Below are positions 37,526 through 45,419 of a DNA stretch of 64,000 nucleotides, in pieces. Source of the DNA: Runella zeae DSM 19591 (GTDB taxonomy: Bacteria; Bacteroidota; Bacteroidia; Cytophagales; Spirosomataceae); the NCBI RefSeq assembly GCF_000423565.1, contig NZ_AUIF01000032.1, forward strand, positions 62,001-126,000, given 5' to 3'. The translations under genes and the position numbers were made by a program. How positions within the stretch are numbered: the stretch's first letter is position 1; every line of letters begins with the position of its first letter. Below the pieces are notes generated by a model, which saw only the letters and a list, made by a program, of their open reading frames with translations, made no database searches and was not told where the DNA came from.

Positions 37526-38992
37526 ATGAAAAAAAGATACTTTGTTTTTCCGAAAATAGCCACCTTGATTATTGCGTTGGTGTGCCTGCTATCTTCTTGT
37601 GAAAGTATTCTGAAAGAAGAACCAAAATCCCTTGCTGTCGAAACTTTCTACAATACGGCGGCGGAAGTAGAAGCGGCCGTTAATGCTATTTATACACCGC
37701 TACGCAGTAGCAACACCAGTGGCATGGGGGTATATATCGCTGTGTTAGAAGCGCACATTGATTATGCTTACGGACGCGGCAGTTATTCTGTTTTGAACAA
37801 TTTCCAAGGACTCGACAACGTAAACATTAGCCGTACGGCGGGTGCATGGGAAGGCTTTTATCTTAGCATTCGCAATGCCAACCTAGTCATCAAAAATGCT
37901 CCTAATGGGAAGTCTATTTCCAAGGCTAATATTGACAAATACCTGGCCGAAGCAAAATTTTTACGTGCTTTCAACTATTTTCATTTGGTCAGGAACTGGG
38001 GTGGTGTGCCTATACGAACAGAGGCTAACATGACCGATATCAACGCCAAACGCAACTCCGTAGCCGAAGTCTATGACCTTATTTTGGCGGATTTGAAAGT
38101 GGCCGAAGCAGGTCTGCCTGAGCAAATATCTCAGTCGGGTCGTCCCTCCAAATGGGCGGCAAAAACCCTACTTGCCGACGTCTATTTAGAACTCAAACGC
38201 TACGCCGAAGCGCGCGATAAAGCCGAAGAAGTAATGCTTTCTAAGAAATTTTCGTTGGTGCCCGTCCAAACATCCGAAGATTTTCAAAAGATTTTTGGGC
38301 CTACCGTCGTCACCACTCCCGAAGAAGTATTTTACCTCAAATATTCTCGCCAATCAGGACAGGGAAATCTTTGGCCTTGGCTCACCAATCACCCCGGTAC
38401 ACGACTTCACGGGGGAGGTGGCGTATATGGACACCACAGCGACATCACCAATCCTGTTTATAAAAACTGGGATGACAAAGACCTTCGTAAAGGTCTTTGG
38501 TATAGTTGGAATATTGGTTTGGGAGCTACATCGATTTTGTCAAAAAAATTCATCGACCCTGACGCAATCGGTGGCTCAGGTGCGGGCAATGACGCCCCTT
38601 GGTATCGCTACGCCGATGTACTGCTCATCTATGCCGAGGCCGCTAGCCAAGCGGCCAACGGGCCTACAGCTACGGCATTAGAAGCCCTCAACCAAGTACA
38701 CCGCCGCGCTTACGGCCTCGCTCCTACCAATGCGTCGGCGATTGATTTCAAATTGGCTGATTATACTACCAACTCCTTTCTAGACTTGGTCATCAAAGAG
38801 CGTGGCTATGAGTTTCAATATGAAGGCAAACGCTGGCTAGAACTTAAACGTACGGGCAAAGCACAGCAAATCATCTTGGCCACCAAAAACAAGACCATTG
38901 CCGACAAAGCTTATTTGTGGCCCATTGCGGTATCCGAACTAGGCTACAATACCGCTATCGACCCCGTCAAAGATCAGAATCCGGGCTATTAG
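37526..38992 (+). CDS. SusD/RagB-family lipoprotein
   Basis: The 488-aa protein has a lipoprotein signal (LVCLLSSCES, Cys about 25). Family blocks are LAEAKFLRAFNYFHLVRNWGGVPI and the C-terminal ERGYEFQYEGKRWLELKRTG. It is the surface-binding partner of the STN-SusC. A small GGCCTA/TAGGCC hairpin (38992-39010) directly follows the stop and precedes the oxidoreductase gene. Confidence 0.94.
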   Translation: MKKRYFVFPKIATLIIALVCLLSSCESILKEEPKSLAVETFYNTAAEVEAAVNAIYTPLRSSNTSGMGVYIAVLEAHIDYAYGRGSYSVLNNFQGLDNVNISRTAGAWEGFYLSIRNANLVIKNAPNGKSISKANIDKYLAEAKFLRAFNYFHLVRNWGGVPIRTEANMTDINAKRNSVAEVYDLILADLKVAEAGLPEQISQSGRPSKWAAKTLLADVYLELKRYAEARDKAEEVMLSKKFSLVPVQTSEDFQKIFGPTVVTTPEEVFYLKYSRQSGQGNLWPWLTNHPGTRLHGGGGVYGHHSDITNPVYKNWDDKDLRKGLWYSWNIGLGATSILSKKFIDPDAIGGSGAGNDAPWYRYADVLLIYAEAASQAANGPTATALEALNQVHRRAYGLAPTNASAIDFKLADYTTNSFLDLVIKERGYEFQYEGKRWLELKRTGKAQQIILATKNKTIADKAYLWPIAVSELGYNTAIDPVKDQNPGY

Positions 38993-39045
38993 GCCTATGG
39001 CGATTAGGCCCTATTCAATTTCTTCACATCCAAAACATCGAAATC

Positions 39046-40500
39046 ATGAATTCCAACGATAATTTTGCCCCCCTTTCCTCCATGTTTAACCTCAATCGCC
39101 GTAAGTTTTTACAGTCGGCCATTGCCAGTACAAGTGCTTCTGCCTTACTTTCTCTAGAAGCCGAAGCAGCCGTTCCCGAAGCCAGTACGTTTAAAGAACC
39201 TGCCCAAAATCTTCCTATCAAAGAGGAAGTAGATGTGATGGTGTGCGGAGCAGGACCTGCGGGTGTATCAGCTGCTATCACCGCTGCAAGGGCGGGTGCC
39301 AAAACCCAACTCATCGAAATACATGGTTGTTTGGGAGGGGTATGGACGGCAGGGCTTCTGACTTATATTTTTGATTTTAATAAACCCGGCTTGACGAAAG
39401 AAATCAAAGCCAAGCTCGACGAAAGAGATGCTCGTCGCAACAAAATCGCCGATCAGTTTGTATACCATCCCGACGAAATGAAGCTGCTTTTGGAAGAAAT
39501 GTGCCAAGAAGCAGGGGTGAAATTTTTGTTGCACACGCGAGTAGCGGCGGCCTATCGCGACAAAAAACGCCTCACCACCGCCATTACCGAATCAAAGTCG
39601 GGTCGAGAAGCATGGAAGGCCAAGGTGTTTATTGATGCTACTGGCGACGGTGACCTCGGTGCCCAAGCTGGCAATGCTTGGGAAATCGGGAAAGGCGGCG
39701 ACACTTGCCCTTGTCAACCTCTGACGCTCAATGTATTGGCTGTAGTAAAAGACCCCGCTGCGCTCAAACAATACATATCATTTTATACCAACGAAGGTGA
39801 ACGGGCCAATTGGCACGTACCTGCCGTCAATGCCTTTATGAAAGAAATCAAACGGGCTGGTATCACGCCTTCTTATGGTATGCCAACTTTGTTTTTGATT
39901 CGGGAAAATCTGGTAATGATTATGGTCAATCATGAGTATAACATCAAGGCATTTGACGCCACCGAAATCACCGACGCTACCGTACGCGCCCGCGCCGAAG
40001 TATACAATATCGTAAGAGGGCTCAACAAGCTCGGTGGACCCTGGGAGGGAATGCAAATCGTGGCTACACCTGAGCAAATAGGTATCCGTGACGGTCGACG
40101 AATTCAGGGGCGTTATACCGTTACGAAAGAAGATTTAGTAGTGGGAGCTCGCCATACCGATGCCGTCACCCGCCCTACTTTTGGGGTGGATATTCATGCT
40201 ACCGACCGCAAAACCAACGAAGTAGAAACCATTTCGCGCGGAGGTATCAAGATGATTCCGTATGATATTCCTCTGCGAGCACTCATTGCCAAAGATGTAG
40301 ATGGGCTTATGATGGCGGGTCGATGCATCAGCGGCGATTTCACCGCCCATGCCAGCTATCGTGTCACGGGCAATGCCGTTGCGATGGGTGAAGCCGCCGG
40401 TGCGGTAGCCGCCTTAGCCGCCAAAAACAATAAACTCCCCCACGAAATCGACTGGAGTGATGCCGCCCAATTGCTACATCAACTTGGGATGCGTAGTTAA
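39046..40500 (+). CDS. Exported FAD-dependent oxidoreductase
   Basis: I start at the ATG at 39046 (484 aa); a start at 39082 (MFNLNRRKFLQS) would also keep the Tat-like signal (NRRKFLQSAIASTSASALLS). The FAD-binding Rossmann motif is VCGAGPAGVSAAITAARAGA (about 64-83), and a second FAD contact is DGLMMAGRCISGDFTAHASYRVTG near the C-terminus. This matches the FAD_oxidored (PF12831-type) group often found in Bacteroidota and Planctomycetota sugar loci. It follows SusD by 53 nt, so it is probably part of the sigma-controlled operon; the substrate may be a sugar derivative. Confidence 0.87.
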   Translation: MNSNDNFAPLSSMFNLNRRKFLQSAIASTSASALLSLEAEAAVPEASTFKEPAQNLPIKEEVDVMVCGAGPAGVSAAITAARAGAKTQLIEIHGCLGGVWTAGLLTYIFDFNKPGLTKEIKAKLDERDARRNKIADQFVYHPDEMKLLLEEMCQEAGVKFLLHTRVAAAYRDKKRLTTAITESKSGREAWKAKVFIDATGDGDLGAQAGNAWEIGKGGDTCPCQPLTLNVLAVVKDPAALKQYISFYTNEGERANWHVPAVNAFMKEIKRAGITPSYGMPTLFLIRENLVMIMVNHEYNIKAFDATEITDATVRARAEVYNIVRGLNKLGGPWEGMQIVATPEQIGIRDGRRIQGRYTVTKEDLVVGARHTDAVTRPTFGVDIHATDRKTNEVETISRGGIKMIPYDIPLRALIAKDVDGLMMAGRCISGDFTAHASYRVTGNAVAMGEAAGAVAALAAKNNKLPHEIDWSDAAQLLHQLGMRS

Positions 40501-40510
40501 GTGACCTCTA

Positions 40511-40630
40511 TCCCCAAATCGGAATTTGGGGATTTGTGGGCATTGCGTCTCTGACGCACAACAATTACATTCAAATACGTCAGAGACGCAATGCCGTAAG
40601 CGTCCCGAAACATAGTTCGGGACGAGCAAA
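40511..40630 (+). repeat. Palindromic repeat, copy A
   Basis: Three conserved hairpins in order: CCCCAAATCGGAATTTGGGG; a pair of GCGTCTCTGACGCA / TGCGT..AGACGC arms closed by GGCATT/AATGCC-type ends; and CGTCCCGAAACATAGTTCGG-type. It is part of a family of about seven copies plus fragments in this window. Confidence 0.85.
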
Positions 40631-40644
40631 GCACGTGTGAGAGA

Positions 40645-40671
40645 CTTGTCAAGTTTTCAAAACTTGACAAG
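40645..40671. repeat. Hairpin linker between repeat copies A and B
   Basis: CTTGTCAAGTTTT (40645-40657) is followed by its reverse complement (40659-40671). The same ACTTGACAA-CTTTTCTCTCTA flank reappears before copy E at about 45278-45298, so it belongs to the composite repeat. Confidence 0.65.
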
Positions 40672-40685
40672 GCTTTTCTCTCTAT

Positions 40686-40806
40686 CCCCAAATTCCGATT
40701 TGGGGATTTTTTTGGCATGGCGTCTCCGACGCACAACAATTACATTCAAATACGTCGGAGACGCAATGCCGTAAGCGTCTCGAAACATAGTTCGGGACGA
40801 GCAAAG
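40686..40806 (+). repeat. Palindromic repeat, copy B
   Basis: Full three-hairpin copy in the same orientation as A. It ends 27 nt from the stop of the LRR-Roc-SIR2 gene. With A it fills the 333-nt gap between the oxidoreductase gene and that gene; no other feature is seen there. Confidence 0.85.
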
Positions 40807-40833
40807 TCTTTCTAAAGGTTTTGAACCCTACAA

Positions 40834-43800
40834 TCAAGAAATATCCCGATTGAGTTCTTGAAAGAAAGTCAGAATGTCATCATAGGTTTTACCATAGACG
40901 ATATTTTGGATTTTGCGGTCTTGAGTAAAAGAGGAGGCATCTTTTTCTAAAACTAATCGGTATTGATGGTGTTCGGAATCGATATTCTGTTTGCTCCATT
41001 TTAGCAGTTTTCCAAAATTAGGATCTTCCAACCCTGCACCGTAGCCTACGTAGACAATGTGTTTAGATAAAGAAATTGCTTTTTCCAACTCTTGAAAAAA
41101 GGTATTGTTTGTTAAATCCTGATACGAACGAATCCCTAAAATGACAGATTCGGCGTCATCATAGTGCCCATGCAGATGAACAACGGCTTTTCGATTGTCG
41201 TTTAATACTTCTTGGATTTTATCGCTTTGGCGATTGGTAATGTGTGGATACTTTAAAATATCCTCGATAAGGTTGTCATAATTGGTGGTAAAAATCGGTG
41301 CGTTTAGTTTACCAATTTCTTCGATTAACTCTTTTCGTAAAGGCTGTAAACTACCAACGCTTTTTCGGAGCCATGTTTTGAAGTGAGTATTTGTTTCTAG
41401 TTTGCTGGTGAGTATTGCGGCGACGGAAAGCCATTCCTCTATGTCATCTCTGGATAAGTCCTTTTTTTTGCTATTTACCCAATCTTGGTCACATCCTTGG
41501 ATAGGAATGGATTGACAATAATCTATTCCGTGTGTAAGCAGACCCTTCCAAGTAGCTAAGGAGGCATTTTGGGTAGTATAAGCCGATACTCCAGTACCTA
41601 GAAAAAAAACGGCTTTATTTTGTTTTAGCTTATCCACCAAGGAAAGATAGTTGGCTGTTTTGGTAAAGTTTATCATAAATAGAGGTTGTTGGGTGAATCC
41701 TTGTGCGATGCTGATGGTACCGATTTGTTGTTTGGAATACTCAATTTTCTTACGTTGGGTTTGTTGGTTTTCGTAGATTGTAGTACGCTCTAGAGGATAA
41801 ATTTCATTTAATTCATGGAAAATTTTACCGTACAGCTCGGCTGTTTCAGCCCATATTTTCATTTCGTTTTCGACTACTTCTACAGTTCCTCTGCAATGGT
41901 TGTGGTCTACCAATGAGATATAATTTTGATAAAAGCTTTCTTCTTCTTCTTGGTGACAATGAGCCAAGATAGCCACCTGTAGACGCTGGATGATGGCTCC
42001 GTACATAAACGGGAACTCAATGGAAAAGTAGCGTTGTTTTTCAGTCCAGATGATTTTGTCGGCAGTTTTTACTTTAGAAAACAAAGACGGCATCAGATAA
42101 CGATAGGGCCTGATTATCTTTTTGGGATAGGGATGATAATTAGAACGTAGTTCGGTCATTAGTCCGCTTTTGAGGAGATAGCTTTTGAAGAGTGCCTGCT
42201 CTTCCGTGGAGTAATCTTGCCAGATTTTTTGAAAGTCATCATCATTGAGTTTGCCATTAGTGCTTTTTAAAGGGTTCGGGTCTTTGATTGAAATTGCCTT
42301 ATAAACGGCGTTTAGTACCCAATGGGTCTGGAGAATGATTTTATCTTGATACAAATCTTTGTAATAACTGACTACACCCGTTTGGGAAAAGTATTCTAAA
42401 AGTGCCAGGGGATTAGAGATTTGATGTTGATTGCAGAGCTGGTCATACTTAGTCATCGAAAGTGTAGATTGGGTTTGCTTTTTTTTTTCTAGGGCTGATT
42501 GTACCAAATGCCAAGAAAGGGGATAGTCTTGAATGGGGTATTGCTCCAGAAGAGTTTCGATTTCGGTTTCCAAAACATTCTTGAATTTGTTGACTCCCGT
42601 AGTATCATGTTTGCAATCGAAACGATACTGGCTAGTGTCCAGATAAATGCCTTTCTGTTTGTAGCGTTTTACTAGTTCTGTCAATGTGAAATCGTCGGGA
42701 AAGTGGGAGTGAAATTCATCGTTGATGACATTTTCGACCAGCAACACACGACTCCCTTTACCATAATCTGCAATAAAATCCAGCCAATAGCGAAGAGGAT
42801 GCGTATCATCTTGGCTGCAATGTTTGAGTTCGGTTTTGGTGTATAGCAACACATAAATTGCGCGCTGGCCTAAGAATAAGCGGTGGGTTCCGTGAAAAAT
42901 ATCCTGCCCGCCAAAATCCCATACATTGACGGTGACATTGGGTAGGGCATTTTGCCAGCTATTGAGGGCAATACCGTCTGTACGGTCATGGATGTCGATA
43001 TGAGTTGCTTTTCCTTCTTTCAGGTGGCTGTATAGGGTACTTTTTCCAGCACAGCCGTCTCCCAAAAACAAAAGTTTGACATTGCGGTGGGGGGTAGTAC
43101 CCTGTTTGCTGTCCTTAAATCTTGCCCGTAGTTTATCGATATCAGTTATTATCTCTTGTTCTAAAGGAAGCTCAGGATTGCCTGAGAAATCAACTTTTTT
43201 AAGGTATTTTAATTCACATATTGATTCTAATTGGTCAATGTCACGGAGATGGTTGTCGCAAAGCTCTAATTCAGTCAGCTGTGAGAGTTTAGCTAGGTCT
43301 TTGACTTCAACGATACAATTATCGCTAAGGTTTAATACTTTCAGCTGTGAGAGTTTAGCTAACTCCTTAACGTCAGTAAATCCGTTGCTACAAAGATTCA
43401 ATTCCTCTAATTGATATAGATTAGCTAGCTCTTTTACATCAGTAATTTTATTGGAACTAAGGTCTAACTCCTTCAATTGGAAGAGTTTAGCTAGACTTTT
43501 TACATCTGTGATTTGGTTATTACAAAGGTTTAATTCTTTTAATTGATGTAGGCTAACCAACTCTTTGATATCAGAGATTTGATTGTCAATAAGATATAAA
43601 TTTACTAGCTGAGATAGTTGCCCGAGTTCTTTAATGTCAGTGACTTGATTGTGACTTATGTCTAAAGTCTTGAGTTGATATAGGTTAGCCAGCCCTTTGA
43701 TGTCAGTGATTTGATTGGAATTTAGGCTTAAGCTCACTAGCTGAGATAACTGAGCTAGCTCTTTGATGTCAGTGATTTGATTGGAACTGAGGTCTAATTC

Positions 43801-44676
43801 CCGTAGTTGAGTTAGGTGAGTCAGGGCAGTGATATCAGTGATTTCATTGTCACTAAGGTCTAATTCATTCAGATGAAAAAGTTTCGAAAGTTCTTTGATC
43901 TCACTGATATGGTTACCACTAAGTTTTAATTTTTTCAATTTAGAGAGTTGTGCTAACCCTTTGATATTACTAATTTTATTTTCATTAAGATCTAAGTTGA
44001 CAAGCTGCTTGAACTGATCCAACCCTTTGGTGTCAGTTATTTGATTGTAACCTAGCTCTAGAGTTGCTAGCTGAGCCAATTTAGCCAAAGGTTTGACGTT
44101 AGTGATTTGATTACCCCTTATGTTTAATTTTTCCAATTTAGCTAGGTGAATCAGCTCTTCAACATCAGTGATTTGATTATAACTGAGGTCTAATATTACC
44201 AGATGAGATAGATGTTTCAGATCTTCAACATCAGTGATTTGATTGTAACTGAGGTCTAAGTTAACAAGTTGCTTGAGCTTAGCCAGCTCTTTGGTGTCAG
44301 TGATTTGATTGTAACCTAGCTCTAGAGTTGCTAGCTGAGTTAGTTTAGCCAGAGGTTTTACGTTAGAGATTTGATTGTTACCTAGGTTCAAATGTACTAG
44401 CCTAGATAGCTTAGCAAGCTCAGTAATGTCAGTGATTTTATTGGAACGAAGGTGTAGTTCTTTCAATTGAGCTAATTTAGTCAACTCATTGATGCCAATA
44501 ATTTGACTGTCAGGAATTACAATTCCCCAAATCTGATTAGTATGATTTGTAACATAATAAAATACCTTATAAAAATAGAATTGGTTGCGCAATGTTCTAA
44601 ACTCCTCTTCATTTAAGCGGGTAAATTTTAGTCCCCATGCTTTTTCTAGTTGTAAGATTTCAATAGGTGTAGTCAT
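40834..44676 (-). CDS. LRR - Roc/COR GTPase - SIR2 fusion protein, candidate defence protein
   Basis: This 1280-aa cytoplasmic protein has no signal or membrane segment. Residues about 58-500 form some twenty 22-residue leucine-rich repeats (LxxLxxLDLSxNQITDIKx, internalin/SDS22-like). Residues about 530-715 are a Roc GTPase: P-loop GDGCAGKST (539-547), RTDGI (565-569) and WDFGGQD (586-592). The G4 position reads NVIN (649-652) instead of NKxD. About 720-960 matches a COR dimerisation domain. About 1005-1280 is a SIR2-like NADase domain: FFLGTGVS (1024-1031), TTNYDNLIE (1130-1138), HLHG (1167-1170, catalytic His 1169) and VGYG..DPNF (1210-1221). SIR2 domains of this type act as NAD-depleting effectors in several anti-phage systems, while Roco proteins are GTP-driven switches. 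I infer a sensor-switch-effector protein. The gene is AT-rich, stands alone and is flanked by same-orientation repeats. Confidence 0.88.
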   Translation of the reverse strand: MTTPIEILQLEKAWGLKFTRLNEEEFRTLRNQFYFYKVFYYVTNHTNQIWGIVIPDSQIIGINELTKLAQLKELHLRSNKITDITELAKLSRLVHLNLGNNQISNVKPLAKLTQLATLELGYNQITDTKELAKLKQLVNLDLSYNQITDVEDLKHLSHLVILDLSYNQITDVEELIHLAKLEKLNIRGNQITNVKPLAKLAQLATLELGYNQITDTKGLDQFKQLVNLDLNENKISNIKGLAQLSKLKKLKLSGNHISEIKELSKLFHLNELDLSDNEITDITALTHLTQLRELDLSSNQITDIKELAQLSQLVSLSLNSNQITDIKGLANLYQLKTLDISHNQVTDIKELGQLSQLVNLYLIDNQISDIKELVSLHQLKELNLCNNQITDVKSLAKLFQLKELDLSSNKITDVKELANLYQLEELNLCSNGFTDVKELAKLSQLKVLNLSDNCIVEVKDLAKLSQLTELELCDNHLRDIDQLESICELKYLKKVDFSGNPELPLEQEIITDIDKLRARFKDSKQGTTPHRNVKLLFLGDGCAGKSTLYSHLKEGKATHIDIHDRTDGIALNSWQNALPNVTVNVWDFGGQDIFHGTHRLFLGQRAIYVLLYTKTELKHCSQDDTHPLRYWLDFIADYGKGSRVLLVENVINDEFHSHFPDDFTLTELVKRYKQKGIYLDTSQYRFDCKHDTTGVNKFKNVLETEIETLLEQYPIQDYPLSWHLVQSALEKKKQTQSTLSMTKYDQLCNQHQISNPLALLEYFSQTGVVSYYKDLYQDKIILQTHWVLNAVYKAISIKDPNPLKSTNGKLNDDDFQKIWQDYSTEEQALFKSYLLKSGLMTELRSNYHPYPKKIIRPYRYLMPSLFSKVKTADKIIWTEKQRYFSIEFPFMYGAIIQRLQVAILAHCHQEEEESFYQNYISLVDHNHCRGTVEVVENEMKIWAETAELYGKIFHELNEIYPLERTTIYENQQTQRKKIEYSKQQIGTISIAQGFTQQPLFMINFTKTANYLSLVDKLKQNKAVFFLGTGVSAYTTQNASLATWKGLLTHGIDYCQSIPIQGCDQDWVNSKKKDLSRDDIEEWLSVAAILTSKLETNTHFKTWLRKSVGSLQPLRKELIEEIGKLNAPIFTTNYDNLIEDILKYPHITNRQSDKIQEVLNDNRKAVVHLHGHYDDAESVILGIRSYQDLTNNTFFQELEKAISLSKHIVYVGYGAGLEDPNFGKLLKWSKQNIDSEHHQYRLVLEKDASSFTQDRKIQNIVYGKTYDDILTFFQELNRDIS

Positions 44677-44754
44677 ATAAGGTTTTAGAGTAGAAGGTCG
44701 TTGAGTAAAAGGGGATTAAATATATAAAAGCTTTCGTTTTATTTAAAAAAATAA

Positions 44755-44786
44755 AAAAGACCGAGGGCAAATGCAGTCGGTCTTTT
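44755..44786. terminator. Strong bidirectional terminator upstream of the LRR-Roc-SIR2 gene
   Basis: AAAAGACCGA (44755-44764) pairs perfectly with TCGGTCTTTT (44777-44786); A-runs and T-runs flank it. On the minus strand it is followed by a long T-rich tail, so it would stop transcripts coming from 45 kb and isolate the big gene, which must have its own promoter in 44677-44754. No perfect TAnnTTTG box was found there. Confidence 0.75.
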
Positions 44787-44836
44787 GGGTATTACATCTA
44801 CTAAAATAAATGTCATTAAAGTTATTTTATAAGTTG

Positions 44837-44956
44837 TCCCCAAATTCCGATTTGGGGATTTTTGGCATAGCGTCTCCGACGCACACCAATTATACTCAAA
44901 TGCGTCAGAGACGCAATGCCATAAACGTCCCGAAACATAGTTCGGGACGAGCAAAG
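44837..44956 (+). repeat. Palindromic repeat, copy C
   Basis: Full three-hairpin copy in the same orientation as A and B, beginning with CCCCAAATTCCGATTTGGGG. It lies upstream of the LRR-Roc-SIR2 gene and 29 nt past the stop of the 61-aa ORF. Copies B and C bracket the large gene as direct repeats. Confidence 0.85.
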
Positions 44957-44985
44957 TTCGACTTACTGGTAAAACCTTCTCAGAA

Positions 44986-45171
44986 CTAGAGTCTCATTGT
45001 TTTGCAGAATGCCTTCTGGTACATATCAATCATTCCTTTTTCTAAAAGTGAGGGTAATGTTCGAGGTAAGCTTTGGATATCTGAGCGGCTACTTTTTTGG
45101 GAGGCGAGATAAAGTAAGAAGCCTAGCGCATCGGCCTGTTGGGCGCTAATCCCTAATTTTTGAAAAATCAT
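44986..45171 (-). CDS. Small hypothetical protein, 61 aa
   Basis: No family was recognised. The sequence (MIFQKLGISAQQADALGFLL...) is amphipathic-helical and looks like real coding sequence. It could also be the C-terminal remnant of a longer lost gene, because the region upstream has no matching frame. Its stop is 29 nt from repeat copy C, the same arrangement as the other genes in this stretch, which favours a real gene. It is on the same strand as the LRR-Roc-SIR2 gene but is separated from it by a strong terminator. Confidence 0.4.
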   Translation of the reverse strand: MIFQKLGISAQQADALGFLLYLASQKSSRSDIQSLPRTLPSLLEKGMIDMYQKAFCKTMRL

Positions 45172-45236
45172 CTCCGACTATGGGGAGCTACCCTATGGCC
45201 GAAACGCTTGAAAGACTTGCGTCATCCACCACCAAT

Positions 45237-45270
45237 CGTAAACATCCCGAAACATAGTTCGGGACGAGTG
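45237..45270 (+). repeat. Palindromic repeat, partial copy D
   Basis: Only the third hairpin of the family (TCCCGAAACATAGTTCGGGA with flanks) is present, just before the full copy E. Confidence 0.7.
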
Positions 45271-45299
45271 AAAGGGACTTGACAAAGCTTTTCTCTCTA

Positions 45300-45412
45300 T
45301 CCCCAAATTCCGATTTGGGGATTTTTTGGCATGGCGTCTCCGACGCACAGATTTTAAATGCGTCAGAGACGCAATGCCATAAACGTCCCGAAACATAGTT
45401 CGGGACGAGCCA
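45300..45412 (+). repeat. Palindromic repeat, copy E
   Basis: Full copy with the shorter central spacer CAGATTTTAAATG between the two GACGC arms, a variant shared with copies F and G. It ends 7 nt from the stop of the 45420 gene. Confidence 0.85.
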
Positions 45413-45419
45413 AGTATTT

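Noticed and set aside
43200-44500. Tandem DNA repeats with 66-nt period
   Set aside because: These are the coding repeats of the leucine-rich-repeat domain (22 residues x 3), not a separate satellite or CRISPR.
44677-44985. Insertion sequence next to the LRR-Roc-SIR2 gene
   Set aside because: No transposase frame or terminal inverted repeats with target duplication were found; only a terminator and repeat copy C.
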